Origin: Streptomyces spororaveus
GTDB taxonomy: Bacteria; Actinomycetota; Actinomycetes; Streptomycetales; Streptomycetaceae
Reading direction: 5' to 3'
Length of the DNA stretch: 64,000 bases
Assembly (NCBI RefSeq): GCF_016755875.1
Contig: NZ_BNED01000005.1
Span: forward strand, 1,798,001 to 1,862,000
The notes under the pieces are model-generated. The model was given only the letters and a program-made list of their open reading frames with translations, did no database searches and was not told the origin of the DNA. A program made the position numbers and the translations under genes. Every line of letters starts with the position of its first letter. The stretch's first letter is position 1. Shown one piece after another: positions 55,316-64,000 of this stretch.

Positions 55316-55947
55316 CCATCCGTCTCCTGCTCGCCGACGACCACCCGGTGGTCCGGGCCGGGCTGCGTGCGGTGCTGGACACCGAACCGGACTTCGCGGT
55401 GGTGGCCGAGGCTGCGACCGCCGAGCGGGCGGTGGAGCTGGCCGCCCGTGAACCGGTGGACGTGGTGCTGATGGACCTCCAGTTCGGTCCCGGTCCCGGT
55501 ATGCACGGCTCCGAGGCGACGGCCCTGATCACAGCCCGCCCGGGCGGACCCCGGGTGCTGGTGCTGACCACGTACGACACGGACGCGGACATCCTGGCGG
55601 CGGTGGAGGCGGGCGCCTCCGGCTACCTGCTCAAGGACGCCCCGCCGGAGGAGCTCGCGGCGGCCGTACGGACGGCCGCGGCGGGCCAGTCCGCCCTGGC
55701 CCCGGCGGTGGCGCTGCGCCTGATGGACCGGATGCGGACACCGGCGGAGGCACTGACGAAGCGGGAGCTGGAGGTGCTGCAGCTGGTCGCGGACGGCCTG
55801 TCGAACCAGCAGATCTCCAAGCAGCTCTTCCTCAGCCAGGCCACCGTCAAGTCCCACCTGGTGCACGTCTACGCCAAGCTCGGCGTCGAGTCCCGCACCG
55901 CGGCGGTCGCGGCGGCCGCCACCCGCCGCCTGATCCGCACCCCGTAG
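55312..55947 (+). CDS. NarL/LuxR-type response regulator
   Basis: This 211-residue protein starts at GTG 55312, overlapping the kinase stop by 4 bp. The receiver has acidic residues ADDHPVV and the phosphorylation site Asp55 (VVLMDLQFG); a conserved Lys follows (YLLKDAPPEE). The LuxR DNA-binding domain is complete (LTKRELEVLQLVADGLSNQQISKQLFLSQATVKSHLVHVYAKLGVESRTAAVAAA). It likely activates the exporter genes. Confidence 0.95.
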   Translation: MTIRLLLADDHPVVRAGLRAVLDTEPDFAVVAEAATAERAVELAAREPVDVVLMDLQFGPGPGMHGSEATALITARPGGPRVLVLTTYDTDADILAAVEAGASGYLLKDAPPEELAAAVRTAAAGQSALAPAVALRLMDRMRTPAEALTKRELEVLQLVADGLSNQQISKQLFLSQATVKSHLVHVYAKLGVESRTAAVAAAATRRLIRTP

Positions 55948-56064
55948 GCCCCGTCCCGGTGGGGCTGGCCCCCGTAGCGGGACACCGGTAGGCAGGCGGG
56001 CGGAGCGGGGCGCCGCGGCGCGAGCATCGGGGAACCGAGTTCCCGATCCGAGAGCGAGCCTCCG

Positions 56065-56531
56065 ATGCAGACCGCAGTCCTGGCCCGACCGGCCGCGCCG
56101 CCCGCCGAAGTCCGTGCGGCCTACGGGCTCTGGCTCACGGCTGTGGCCGCCGGAGCCTTCGAGACCGTGCTCGCGATCGGCCGGATGGCGGCCGACGGGA
56201 CCGCCTCCGCCGGAGAGATCGGCGTGGGCCTGACCGTGCGGCTACCGTCTTCACCGTCGCCGTGCTCGTCGCGGGGAGGATGCGGGACGGTGCTCGCTGG
56301 GCCCGGATCATCCTCGCGGTCGGTCTCGGGGTGCTCGGTACGGCCTCGATGGTGGTGCAGCCGCTCGGGTACCTCGCCGACGGCGGTTCGCTGTCGGCCG
56401 CGCTGTCGCGGGCGGGCGCTCTCGACCTGGTGTTCGGCGCGAGCCGGGCCGTGCACGTGGGGGCGGTGCTCGCCGCCGTCGCCCTGATGTTCCGCCCGGC
56501 CGCGAACGCGTACTTCCGCGAGCGGCCGTAG
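56065..56531 (+). pseudogene. Frameshifted four-helix membrane protein gene
   Basis: The first part reads from ATG 56065 (MQTAVLARPAAPP...GLWLTAVAAGAFETVLAIGRMAADG) to about 56240. The second part continues in another frame to 56531 (VLVAGRMRDGARWARIILAVGLGVLGTASMVV...RPAANAYFRERP). Adding one G at the GG of 56240-56241 joins them as ...VGLTVR-ATVFTVAVLVAG..., giving a protein of 155 residues with four membrane helices. It is a natural frameshift or an assembly error of a homopolymer run. Confidence 0.8.
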
Positions 56532-56541
56532 CCGCCGGGTC

Positions 56542-58029
56542 CTACGCCACCCAGTACGGCCGATCCACCGCCGGGGCCAGCGGCACGCCCTCGTGGAAGG
56601 CCTGCGCGAGACGGCGTACGCCCTCGTCCAGGCGGTCCTCGGGCAGCGTGTACGGGATCCGCAGCCGGTGTTCGAAGGTGCCCGGGTCCACCCCGAAGCG
56701 TGCGCCGCGGCCGATGTGCACCCCGGCCGCGGCGGCCCGCTCGGCGAGGGCGGAGCTGACCGGCTCGCCCAGGTCGACCCAGAGCGAGAGGCCGCCCGGC
56801 GGGACCTGCCAGGACCATTCGGGGGTGTGCCGCTGGAGCGCCCCCACCAGGGCCTCGCGCCGGCTCCGCAGCTGCGCCAGCCGCTCGGGAAGGCTCCGTT
56901 CCATACCGGCCAGCAGCGGGAGTGCGACCAGCTGGTCGAGCACCGAGCCGGTCATGTCGGCCGAGACCCGCACGGCCGTCAGTTCCGTGATCATTTTCGC
57001 GGTGGCCCGGATCCACCCCACCCGCAGGCCGCCCCAGTGCGTCTTGCTCAGCGAGCCGATGGTGATCACGTGGTCCGCGCCGCCGCGCGGGGCGAGGGAG
57101 GCCGTCGGCGGGGGCGCGGGCACGTCCAGCGCGATGTCGGCGAGCGTCTCGTCGACGACGAGCCAGGTCCCGGTCGCCCGGGTCGCCGCGAGCAGCCGCA
57201 GCCGCTGCTCCGGCGGCATCAGCCGGCCCGTCGGGTTGTGGAAGTCGGGGATCACGTACGCCAGCCGGGGCACGGTCTGACGCAGGGTGGACTCGGCTAT
57301 CTCCAGATCCCAGCCCCCGTCGGAGACGGCGATGGAACCGGTGCGCAGCCGGGCGTGGCGCAGGGCGTCGAGGGCGTTGGCGTAGGTCGGGTTCTCGGTC
57401 ACGACCCGGTCCCCGGCCCGGCAGAGCAGGCTGACGACCAGCGAGAGGGCCTGCTGGGCCCCGGCCGTGACCAGGATCTGCTCGGGGCGCGTGGGGAGCC
57501 CGCGCCGGGTGAACCGGTCGGCGACGGCCGTGCGGAGCTCGGGCAGGCCGAAGGGGTGGTAGCCGGGGTCCCGGGCGAGCCGGGGCAGCCGGGGCGCGGC
57601 CCACGCGAAGGCGTCGGCGAGGCTGCCCTCCGGTGCGCCCATGGCCGCGATGGCGAGGTCGACGCCGGGTTCGCCGTCGGCGCTGTAGCCGCCTGCGCCG
57701 AGGAGGGCGTGGGCTCCGACCGGGCGGTGGCCGTCGGGGAGCTCGGTCCAGGTGCCGGAGCCGCGCCGGCTGCGGACGTAGCCGCTTTCGCGCAGCAGGT
57801 CGTAGGCGCCGGTGACGGTGGCCCGGCTGGCGCCGACCGCCTCGGCGAGTTCGCGTTCGGCGGGCAGCCGGACGTGCAGGGCGACGCGGCCGTCGAGGAT
57901 CAGCGTGCGGACGGCGTCGGCGAGCGCCCGGTAGCCGGGGCGGGCCAGGACGTCGGCGGGCAGCAGGGCCGCGAGCTGACGGCTGCCGATGGTTCGGTCC
58001 GCTGTCTGGACCACTCGCCCGTTTGCCAT
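56542..58029 (-). CDS. MocR-type regulator (GntR winged helix fused to aminotransferase)
   Basis: This 495-residue protein starts at ATG 58029. The N-terminal ~75 residues form a GntR winged helix (YRALADAVRTLILDGRVALHVRLPAERELAEAVGASRATVTGAYDLLRESGYVRSRRGSG). The rest is a class I aminotransferase fold with a PDFHNPTGR segment, the Schiff-base Lys in GSLSKTHWGGLR and the terminal RLRIPY Arg. It is a regulator rather than an enzyme. Its own promoter region holds several ATTGGC/GCCAAT boxes, and it faces a short orphan frame. Confidence 0.92.
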   Translation of the reverse strand: MANGRVVQTADRTIGSRQLAALLPADVLARPGYRALADAVRTLILDGRVALHVRLPAERELAEAVGASRATVTGAYDLLRESGYVRSRRGSGTWTELPDGHRPVGAHALLGAGGYSADGEPGVDLAIAAMGAPEGSLADAFAWAAPRLPRLARDPGYHPFGLPELRTAVADRFTRRGLPTRPEQILVTAGAQQALSLVVSLLCRAGDRVVTENPTYANALDALRHARLRTGSIAVSDGGWDLEIAESTLRQTVPRLAYVIPDFHNPTGRLMPPEQRLRLLAATRATGTWLVVDETLADIALDVPAPPPTASLAPRGGADHVITIGSLSKTHWGGLRVGWIRATAKMITELTAVRVSADMTGSVLDQLVALPLLAGMERSLPERLAQLRSRREALVGALQRHTPEWSWQVPPGGLSLWVDLGEPVSSALAERAAAAGVHIGRGARFGVDPGTFEHRLRIPYTLPEDRLDEGVRRLAQAFHEGVPLAPAVDRPYWVA

Positions 58030-58042
58030 GCCAACCTCCCCT

Positions 58043-58103
58043 GATTGGCTCTGACGGCCAGGCCAATCGAGGACCAGACTCGCTGTATTGGCCCTCGATT
58101 GGC
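58043..58103. promoter_or_regulatory. ATTGGC/GCCAAT box array before the MocR gene
   Basis: GATTGGC at 58043-58049, then GCCAATCGAG (58062-58071) and CTCGATTGGC (58094-58103) as a perfect 10-bp inverted repeat, with TATTGGCC (58087-58094) inside. The boxes overlap both divergent start regions and are probable MocR binding sites. Confidence 0.65.
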
Positions 58104-58117
58104 AAGGAGATGCCGAG

Positions 58118-58300
58118 ATGCTGACCGACCGTGACGAACGCGCCCTGCTGGCCGCCGCCGAGAACCGGATCGCCCGTCCGCTGCGGATCGGGGCCGCGCT
58201 GGCCGCCGTACGGCGCACCCTGGCGGGGCGGTCACCCGATCGCACGCAGGGGCGAGAATCGGTGCCATGTCATCCCACACGCACGCCGATCCACCCCTGA
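58118..58300 (+). CDS. Short orphan frame divergent from the MocR gene
   Basis: A 60-residue frame starts at ATG 58118 behind AAGGAGA (spacing 7). It begins with LTDRDERALLAAAENRIA, then becomes Arg- and Pro-rich and runs 34 bp into the next gene. The good ribosome site and the regulator's boxes suggest a real transcript, but the protein is unlike any family I know and may be the shortened remnant of a MocR target gene. Confidence 0.4.
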   Translation: MLTDRDERALLAAAENRIARPLRIGAALAAVRRTLAGRSPDRTQGRESVPCHPTRTPIHP

Positions 58301-58896
58301 TCCCGGATCCTCCGCCGGTCGCGGGCCTGCTCCTGGCGGCCGGCGGCGGCCGGCGGCTCGGCGGGCGGCCCAAGGCCCTGCTCCCCTACCGCGGCCGCCC
58401 CCTGGTCGAGAACGCGGTACGGGTCCTGCGCGAGGCGGGCTGCGGCCCGGTGCACGTGGTGCTCGGCGCCTCGGCGGCCGAGGTCCGCGAGCGCGCGGAC
58501 CTGGCCGGGTGCGTGGTCGTGGACAACCCGGACTGGGCGGAGGGCATGGGCTCCTCGCTGCGGGTCGGCCTCGCCTCCCTCGCCGGTACGGGCGCCGGCG
58601 CGGCCCTGGTCTCGCTGGTGGACCAGCCGGGCATCGGTCCGGCGGCCGTGGCCCGGGTACGGGCGGCGTACCGCTCGCCCGCGAGCCTGGTGGCGGCGGC
58701 GTACGGCGGGGAGCGCGGCCACCCGGTGCTGTTCGGGGCGGACCGCTGGGCGGACATCGCGGCGACGGCGACGGGCGACAAGGGCGCGCGGGTGCATCTT
58801 GCGCGACATGCCGAAGAGCTCATGCTGGTGGAGTGCTCGGACATCGCGGAGGCCTTCGACATCGACACGCCGCCCGACCTGGAACGACTCCTCTGA
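58267..58896 (+). CDS. MobA/MocA-like nucleotidyltransferase
   Basis: This 209-residue protein starts at ATG 58267. The signature GLLLAAGGGRRLGGRPKALLPYRGRPLVE binds the nucleotide, and LVSLVDQPGIG is the metal-binding strand. The pattern is that of NTP_transf_3 molybdenum-cofactor cytidylyl/guanylyl transferases, often found beside purine catabolic genes with molybdo-enzymes. No molybdo-enzyme gene lies in this window. It ends 251 bp before aceB. Confidence 0.85.
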   Translation: MSSHTHADPPLIPDPPPVAGLLLAAGGGRRLGGRPKALLPYRGRPLVENAVRVLREAGCGPVHVVLGASAAEVRERADLAGCVVVDNPDWAEGMGSSLRVGLASLAGTGAGAALVSLVDQPGIGPAAVARVRAAYRSPASLVAAAYGGERGHPVLFGADRWADIAATATGDKGARVHLARHAEELMLVECSDIAEAFDIDTPPDLERLL

Positions 58897-58983
58897 GCAC
58901 CGCGTGACGGCAATGGCACTCAGGGCCACCGGTAAGCGGAATCTGTCGACTCAGAGAATCTCGACATCAACAAACCATTGAAC

Positions 58984-59019
58984 TTCCACTATGAGGAAAT
59001 TACTATCCACTGGTCAGAA
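58984..59019. promoter_or_regulatory. Tandem AllR-like operator pair upstream of aceB
   Basis: TTCCACTATGAGGAA (58984-58998) matches the palindrome at 51040, and ATCCACTGGTCAGAA (59005-59019) follows exactly 21 bp later, like the weaker second site near allR. The aceB start is at 59148. Confidence 0.6.
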
Positions 59020-59147
59020 GCGCCCTGAACCACAGACGGCGCCCGCGACCGTATTCCGGAACTCTCCACACCCGGCGGCACTGCGTGCCGTCCTGCGCGA
59101 GCATTCCCCCGCGGCCGCCAGGCACCGCCGCTGAAGGAGTGACAGAT

Positions 59148-60767
<1,620 letters not shown>

Positions 60768-60807
60768 TACCCGGATTCGGCTGAAACGCACAGCGGCCGA
60801 AGCCTGC

Positions 60808-60848
60808 CGGCTCCGCCCCCGCCGCCTCACGGCGCGGGGGCGGAGCCG
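60808..60848 (+). terminator. Terminator after aceB
   Basis: CGGCTCCGCCCCCGC and GCGGGGGCGGAGCCG are perfect 15-bp arms with an 11-base loop, followed by TTTGCG. Confidence 0.9.
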
Positions 60849-60896
60849 TTTGCGTACCACAACAGGAGGAGCGGACTCCCGAACGACCGGTCGGTC

Positions 60897-60933
60897 GTTA
60901 CTCGTTCGTAACGTGACTGTACCTAGCGGTAAC
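60897..60933 (+). promoter_or_regulatory. GTnAC box upstream of the SGNH hydrolase gene
   Basis: GTTAC-n6-GTAAC (60897-60912), then GTGAC at 60913 and GTAAC at 60929. It has the same form as the boxes before the secreted hydrolase at 31574. Confidence 0.5.
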
Positions 60934-61043
60934 AAGTGGGCCCGTGTCACCTTTCCGATGCCACCGGCCGGCGGTACCCCCACTTCCCAGCCACGCGACG
61001 CAGTCGTCGCGACTTCGGCGTGGCCGAACGCAGGAGTTCCGCA

Positions 61044-62234
61044 GTGATCGGATTCCGCAACGTCAGCAAGGACCGGGACCGCAGTCGGGTGCGACGGCTG
61101 GCCGGAGCCGGAATGGTCGTGCCGCTCGCCGTCAGCGCGCTGCTGGCCGGCGGAGCAGGCACCTCCGCCGCCAGTCCGGGGACCGGACCCACCGCGGTGG
61201 TGTCCATGGGCGACAGCTACATCTCCGGCGAGGCCGGACGCTGGAAGGGCAACAGCCTGACCAACAGCGGCAGCCGCAACGGGACCGACCGGGGCTGGGT
61301 CAGCGGCAGCACCTACGACCCCGCCAGGGTCTACGGGACCACCGCCGGCGGCTGCCACCGCTCCGACTCCGCCGAGGTGCGCAGCGCCGGGGCGATCGCC
61401 GACGTCGCCGTGAACCTCGCCTGTTCCGGGGCGGTTTCGGACAACGTGTTCCGCGCCTCCAACGGCGGCGTCTCCTACAGGGGCGAGGCCCCGCAGGCCG
61501 ATCAGCTCGCCGCGGTGGCCGCGAGCCACGACGTCAAGGTCATCGCGCTGTCCATCGGCGGCAACGACCTCGGCTTCGCCGACATCATCACGGACTGCGC
61601 GCTCGACTTCGTCCTCTGGAACTCGTACTGCTATGACGACCAGCAGGCCGGCGTCGACCAGAAGATCGACGCGGTCATGGGCAAGGTCGGCAAGTCCGTG
61701 GACGAGATCCGGGCCGTGATGCGCGCGGCCGGGTACACCGACTCCTCGTACCGGATCGTGCTGCAGTCCTACCCGTCGCCGATCCCGCGCGGCGCGGAGA
61801 ACCGGTACACGCAGAGCGACTGGAGCCGGCTCAACTCCGGTGGCTGCCCCTTCTGGAACCGGGACTCCGACTGGGCGCGGGACTCGCTCGTGCCGCAGAT
61901 CGCGAACCGGATCAAGGGCGTCGCGGCGGCCAAGGGCGTGCAGTTCCTCGACCTGCGGGACATGATGCAGGGCCGTGAGGTGTGCGCGAAGGCGAGCAAG
62001 CAGGTGACGTCCACGGTGCCGGCCTCGGCGAAGACGAGCGAGTGGGCGCGCTGGATCGACAACAACGAGACGCAGGGGCTGATCCAGGAGTCCATGCACC
62101 CGAACTACTTCGGCCAGCTGGCCGCGGGGCGCTGTCTGGCCCTGGTGGTCGCCCAGCCCGCGAGCTCCGGCTTCGGCTGCAAGAACACGGCGGGCGCGGA
62201 CCAGACGGGCATGTTCCTCACCCCGGCCTCCTAG
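61044..62234 (+). CDS. Secreted SGNH/GDSL hydrolase
   Basis: This 396-residue protein starts at GTG 61044 behind CAGGAG. A signal peptide (RRLAGAGMVVPLAVSALLAGGAGTSAA) precedes the SGNH fold: block I VSMGDSYISGEAG with the nucleophile Ser, block III SIGGNDLGFAD, and block V SMHPNYFGQ with the catalytic His. It should be an extracellular lipase or esterase. The GTnAC box lies upstream. Confidence 0.92.
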   Translation: MIGFRNVSKDRDRSRVRRLAGAGMVVPLAVSALLAGGAGTSAASPGTGPTAVVSMGDSYISGEAGRWKGNSLTNSGSRNGTDRGWVSGSTYDPARVYGTTAGGCHRSDSAEVRSAGAIADVAVNLACSGAVSDNVFRASNGGVSYRGEAPQADQLAAVAASHDVKVIALSIGGNDLGFADIITDCALDFVLWNSYCYDDQQAGVDQKIDAVMGKVGKSVDEIRAVMRAAGYTDSSYRIVLQSYPSPIPRGAENRYTQSDWSRLNSGGCPFWNRDSDWARDSLVPQIANRIKGVAAAKGVQFLDLRDMMQGREVCAKASKQVTSTVPASAKTSEWARWIDNNETQGLIQESMHPNYFGQLAAGRCLALVVAQPASSGFGCKNTAGADQTGMFLTPAS

Positions 62235-62261
62235 GCGGTCCCGGAGGCCCCTTGTACGGGA

Positions 62262-62289
62262 TTCACCGGGCGAGGCGGCGCCCGGTGAA
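62262..62289 (+). terminator. Hairpin after the SGNH hydrolase gene
   Basis: TTCACCGGGCG and CGCCCGGTGAA are perfect 11-bp arms with a 6-base loop, 27 bp after the stop. Confidence 0.75.
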
Positions 62290-62419
62290 GCCCACCCGGC
62301 GCCCGTTCGGGTCAGTGGGACTGCGCGAACGGGCCTTCGGCGCGAGTCTGGGAGCGAGGGACAGGGCGACGGACCGCGGGCCGACGCGGCGCGCCGCGTC
62401 CCGAAGGAGCGTGATCGGC

Positions 62420-62890
62420 GTGGCCCGCAACCGCCGCCTGATCCTGAGCACGCCGTCCGAGGTCTGGCGGCTGCTGGCCGACGGGCACCGCTACGGCGAG
62501 TGGGTCACGGGCACCCAGCAGGTGCTCGCCGCGGATCCGCACTGGCCGCAGGTGGGGGCCCGGCTGAAGGTCCGGGTCGGCTCCGGCCCCTTCACCCTCG
62601 ACGACACGTGTGTCGTCCGCCGCTGCGAACCGGAGCGCCGCCTGGAACTGGAGGCGAGGGCGGAACCGTTCGGCGCGGCACGGATCGCGATGCGCCTGGC
62701 CCCCTGGGGCGGGAGCACCCTCTTCACCCTCGACTGGCACCCCCTGCGGGGACCCGGCACCCGGATGCACGGGCTCCCCGTCGACTACATCGTCGCCATC
62801 CGCAACGGCATGATGCTCACGAAACTGGCCCGGATCGCGGTGCGCGAGCACGCCGACGCGCGGGCGCCGCATGGGGCGTCCCCCCAGTGA
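62420..62890 (+). CDS. SRPBCC-family protein
   Basis: This 156-residue protein probably starts at GTG 62420, 10 bp after GAAGGAG; GTG 62411 is too close to that site. The N-terminal RRLILSTPSEVWRLLADGHRYGEWVTGTQQVLAADPHWPQVGARLKVRV is the START/polyketide-cyclase-like helix-grip fold. Such proteins bind hydrophobic ligands. Ligand unknown. Confidence 0.8.
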   Translation: MARNRRLILSTPSEVWRLLADGHRYGEWVTGTQQVLAADPHWPQVGARLKVRVGSGPFTLDDTCVVRRCEPERRLELEARAEPFGAARIAMRLAPWGGSTLFTLDWHPLRGPGTRMHGLPVDYIVAIRNGMMLTKLARIAVREHADARAPHGASPQ

Positions 62891-62929
62891 CGCTCCCGGC
62901 GGGACGCGCGGGGGCGCGGATCGCCCGGA

Positions 62930-63319
62930 TCACGGGCCGGGGGCCGTCAGGACCGACAGGATGTTGCCCGCCGGGTCCTTGAACCAGGCGATGGTGGGCA
63001 TGCCGCCCTCGCCGTGCACGATGCCCTTGGCGTCCGCCTCGAAGCCCTCGTAGCGCTCGAACGCGACACCGCGCGCGGTGAGCTCGTCCACGACCCGTTC
63101 GACGTCGTCCACGGGGAAGTTCAAGATCGTGTAGGTCGCGGGCCGGTAGTCCTCCTTCGGGTAGACCATGACCGTGCTGTCTCCCGCGAGGTCGAGGCGG
63201 AGCAGGCCCATCTCCGCGTCCTCGGAGACGCTCAGGCCGAGGGTCGTGCCGTAGAACTCCTTGGCCCTGGCCAGGTCGTCGACCGCGAATCCGCTGAATG
63301 CCCTGCTGTTTTCGAACAT
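62930..63319 (-). CDS. VOC-family (glyoxalase-like) protein
   Basis: This 129-residue protein starts at ATG 63319 and has the paired beta-alpha-beta-beta-beta units of the VOC fold ([68 protein letters not shown]). No clear metal ligand set can be fixed. Possible glyoxalase, dioxygenase or resistance function. Confidence 0.85.
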   Translation of the reverse strand: MFENSRAFSGFAVDDLARAKEFYGTTLGLSVSEDAEMGLLRLDLAGDSTVMVYPKEDYRPATYTILNFPVDDVERVVDELTARGVAFERYEGFEADAKGIVHGEGGMPTIAWFKDPAGNILSVLTAPGP

Positions 63320-63446
63320 GGCTGTTCCTTCGCTCCGAGGCACCCCGCTTCCCATGGTCCCTCCGGGACGGCCGGACGGCGATTCCGCACTCCGGCGCCC
63401 GGAAAACCGGGTGCTCGGCGGGTGCCCGGCTGGCATGCTCGGGCGC

Positions 63447-64000
63447 ATGGCAGCCCGTGGCACACGTCCCAGTCTCTACATCTCCGTCGACATCGAGGCC
63501 GACGGACCCATTCCCGGACCGTATTCGATGATCAGCTTCGGGGCCTCGGTCGCGGGCCGCCAGGACGGCGCCTCGTATACGGCCGCCGACCCCGAGCAGC
63601 TCACCTTCTACCGGGAACTGCGGCCGATCAGCGAGGAGTTCGTACCCGAGGCGCTGGCCGTGAGCGGCCTGGACCGCGACCGGCTGGTGCGGGAGGGCGC
63701 CGATCCGGCGGAGGCCATGGCCGAGTTCCGCGCCTGGGTGCGGGAGGTGTCCGCGGGCGCGCAGCCGGTGATGTGCGGCTACCCGGCCTCCTTCGACTGG
63801 ACCTTCCTGTACTGGTACCTGATCCGGTTCGGCGGGGACAGCCCCTTCGGCCACTCCGGCTGCCTGGACATGAAGACCCTCTACGCGACGAAGGCGCGGG
63901 TGCCGCTGCGCGCCGCGGTCAAGGGCCGGATGCCCCGCGAACTGCTCTCCCGGCGCCGCCACACGCACCACGCCCTGGACGACGCGATCGAACAGGCCGA
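63447..64000 (+). CDS. 3'-5' DEDDh exonuclease (3' truncated by window)
   Basis: The gene starts at ATG 63447 and runs off the right edge after 184 codons. Exo I motif DIEADG (Asp, Glu), exo II region [14 protein letters not shown], and [10 protein letters not shown] as exo III (His, Asp) are visible, so it belongs to the DnaQ-like DEDDh family. Some relatives act on oligoribonucleotides or DNA ends. The C-terminus cannot be judged. Confidence 0.85.
   Translation, partial: MAARGTRPSLYISVDIEADGPIPGPYSMISFGASVAGRQDGASYTAADPEQLTFYRELRPISEEFVPEALAVSGLDRDRLVREGADPAEAMAEFRAWVREVSAGAQPVMCGYPASFDWTFLYWYLIRFGGDSPFGHSGCLDMKTLYATKARVPLRAAVKGRMPRELLSRRRHTHHALDDAIEQA

Overview
The DNA is very GC-rich with strong third-position G/C bias. 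Frequent GTG starts, 4-bp start/stop overlaps, twin FtsX/ABC and two-component genes, F420/PPOX-type enzymes, MocR and AllR regulators and FemX all point to a Streptomyces-like actinomycete chromosome. No phage, transposon, CRISPR, rRNA or tRNA was seen. Coding density is about 90%, and only one gap exceeds 300 bp (50913-51239).

Region 1 (1-10855) is the right part of a small non-ribosomal peptide cluster. It holds an SbnB-type 2,3-diaminopropionate (Dap) enzyme cut by the left edge, an FAD/NAD(P)-binding protein, a TobZ/NodU-type carbamoyltransferase, one C-A-PCP NRPS module, a free type II-like thioesterase, an MFS exporter and an M20 dipeptidase-like hydrolase. Together they suggest a small Dap-derived, possibly carbamoylated peptide whose product I cannot name. 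Region 2 (10880-15526) is a reductive pyrimidine/hydantoin catabolic operon: beta-ureidopropionase-like amidohydrolase, class III aminotransferase, dihydropyrimidinase and LLM-class oxidoreductase, with a dyad operator in front.

Region 3 (15705-24364) holds mixed accessory genes: two uncharacterised proteins, a PPOX protein, an alginate-lyase-like lipoprotein, an XRE regulator divergent from a methionine aminopeptidase across a perfect palindrome, a secreted gamma-glutamyltransferase and a P450. Region 4 (24432-33160) is a cell-envelope block: femX, murJ, response regulator, histidine kinase and lipoprotein in one tight co-directional run, then an L,D-transpeptidase and a secreted alpha/beta hydrolase on the other strand. 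Region 5 (33176-41975) has an orphan polar-amino-acid ABC ATPase, exonuclease III, an MBL-fold protein and a translationally coupled sugar ABC operon with a ROK kinase, divergent from a Gfo/Idh/MocA dehydrogenase.

Region 6 (42039-48241) contains transporters, a reductase, an SDR, a DUF1062 protein and a double-GNAT acetyltransferase preceded by a short cysteine-containing leader peptide. Region 7 (48447-60848) is the allantoin/glyoxylate region: allB-alc divergent from an IclR-family allR, and malate synthase (aceB). Between them lie an ABC exporter with its own two-component system, a frameshifted membrane-protein gene, a MocR regulator and a MobA-like nucleotidyltransferase. Similar 15-bp palindromes, in tandem pairs 21 bp apart, occur in both the allB/allR and aceB promoter regions, which suggests one AllR regulon linking purine ureide breakdown to glyoxylate use. 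The right end holds a secreted SGNH hydrolase, an SRPBCC protein, a VOC protein and a DEDDh exonuclease cut by the window edge.
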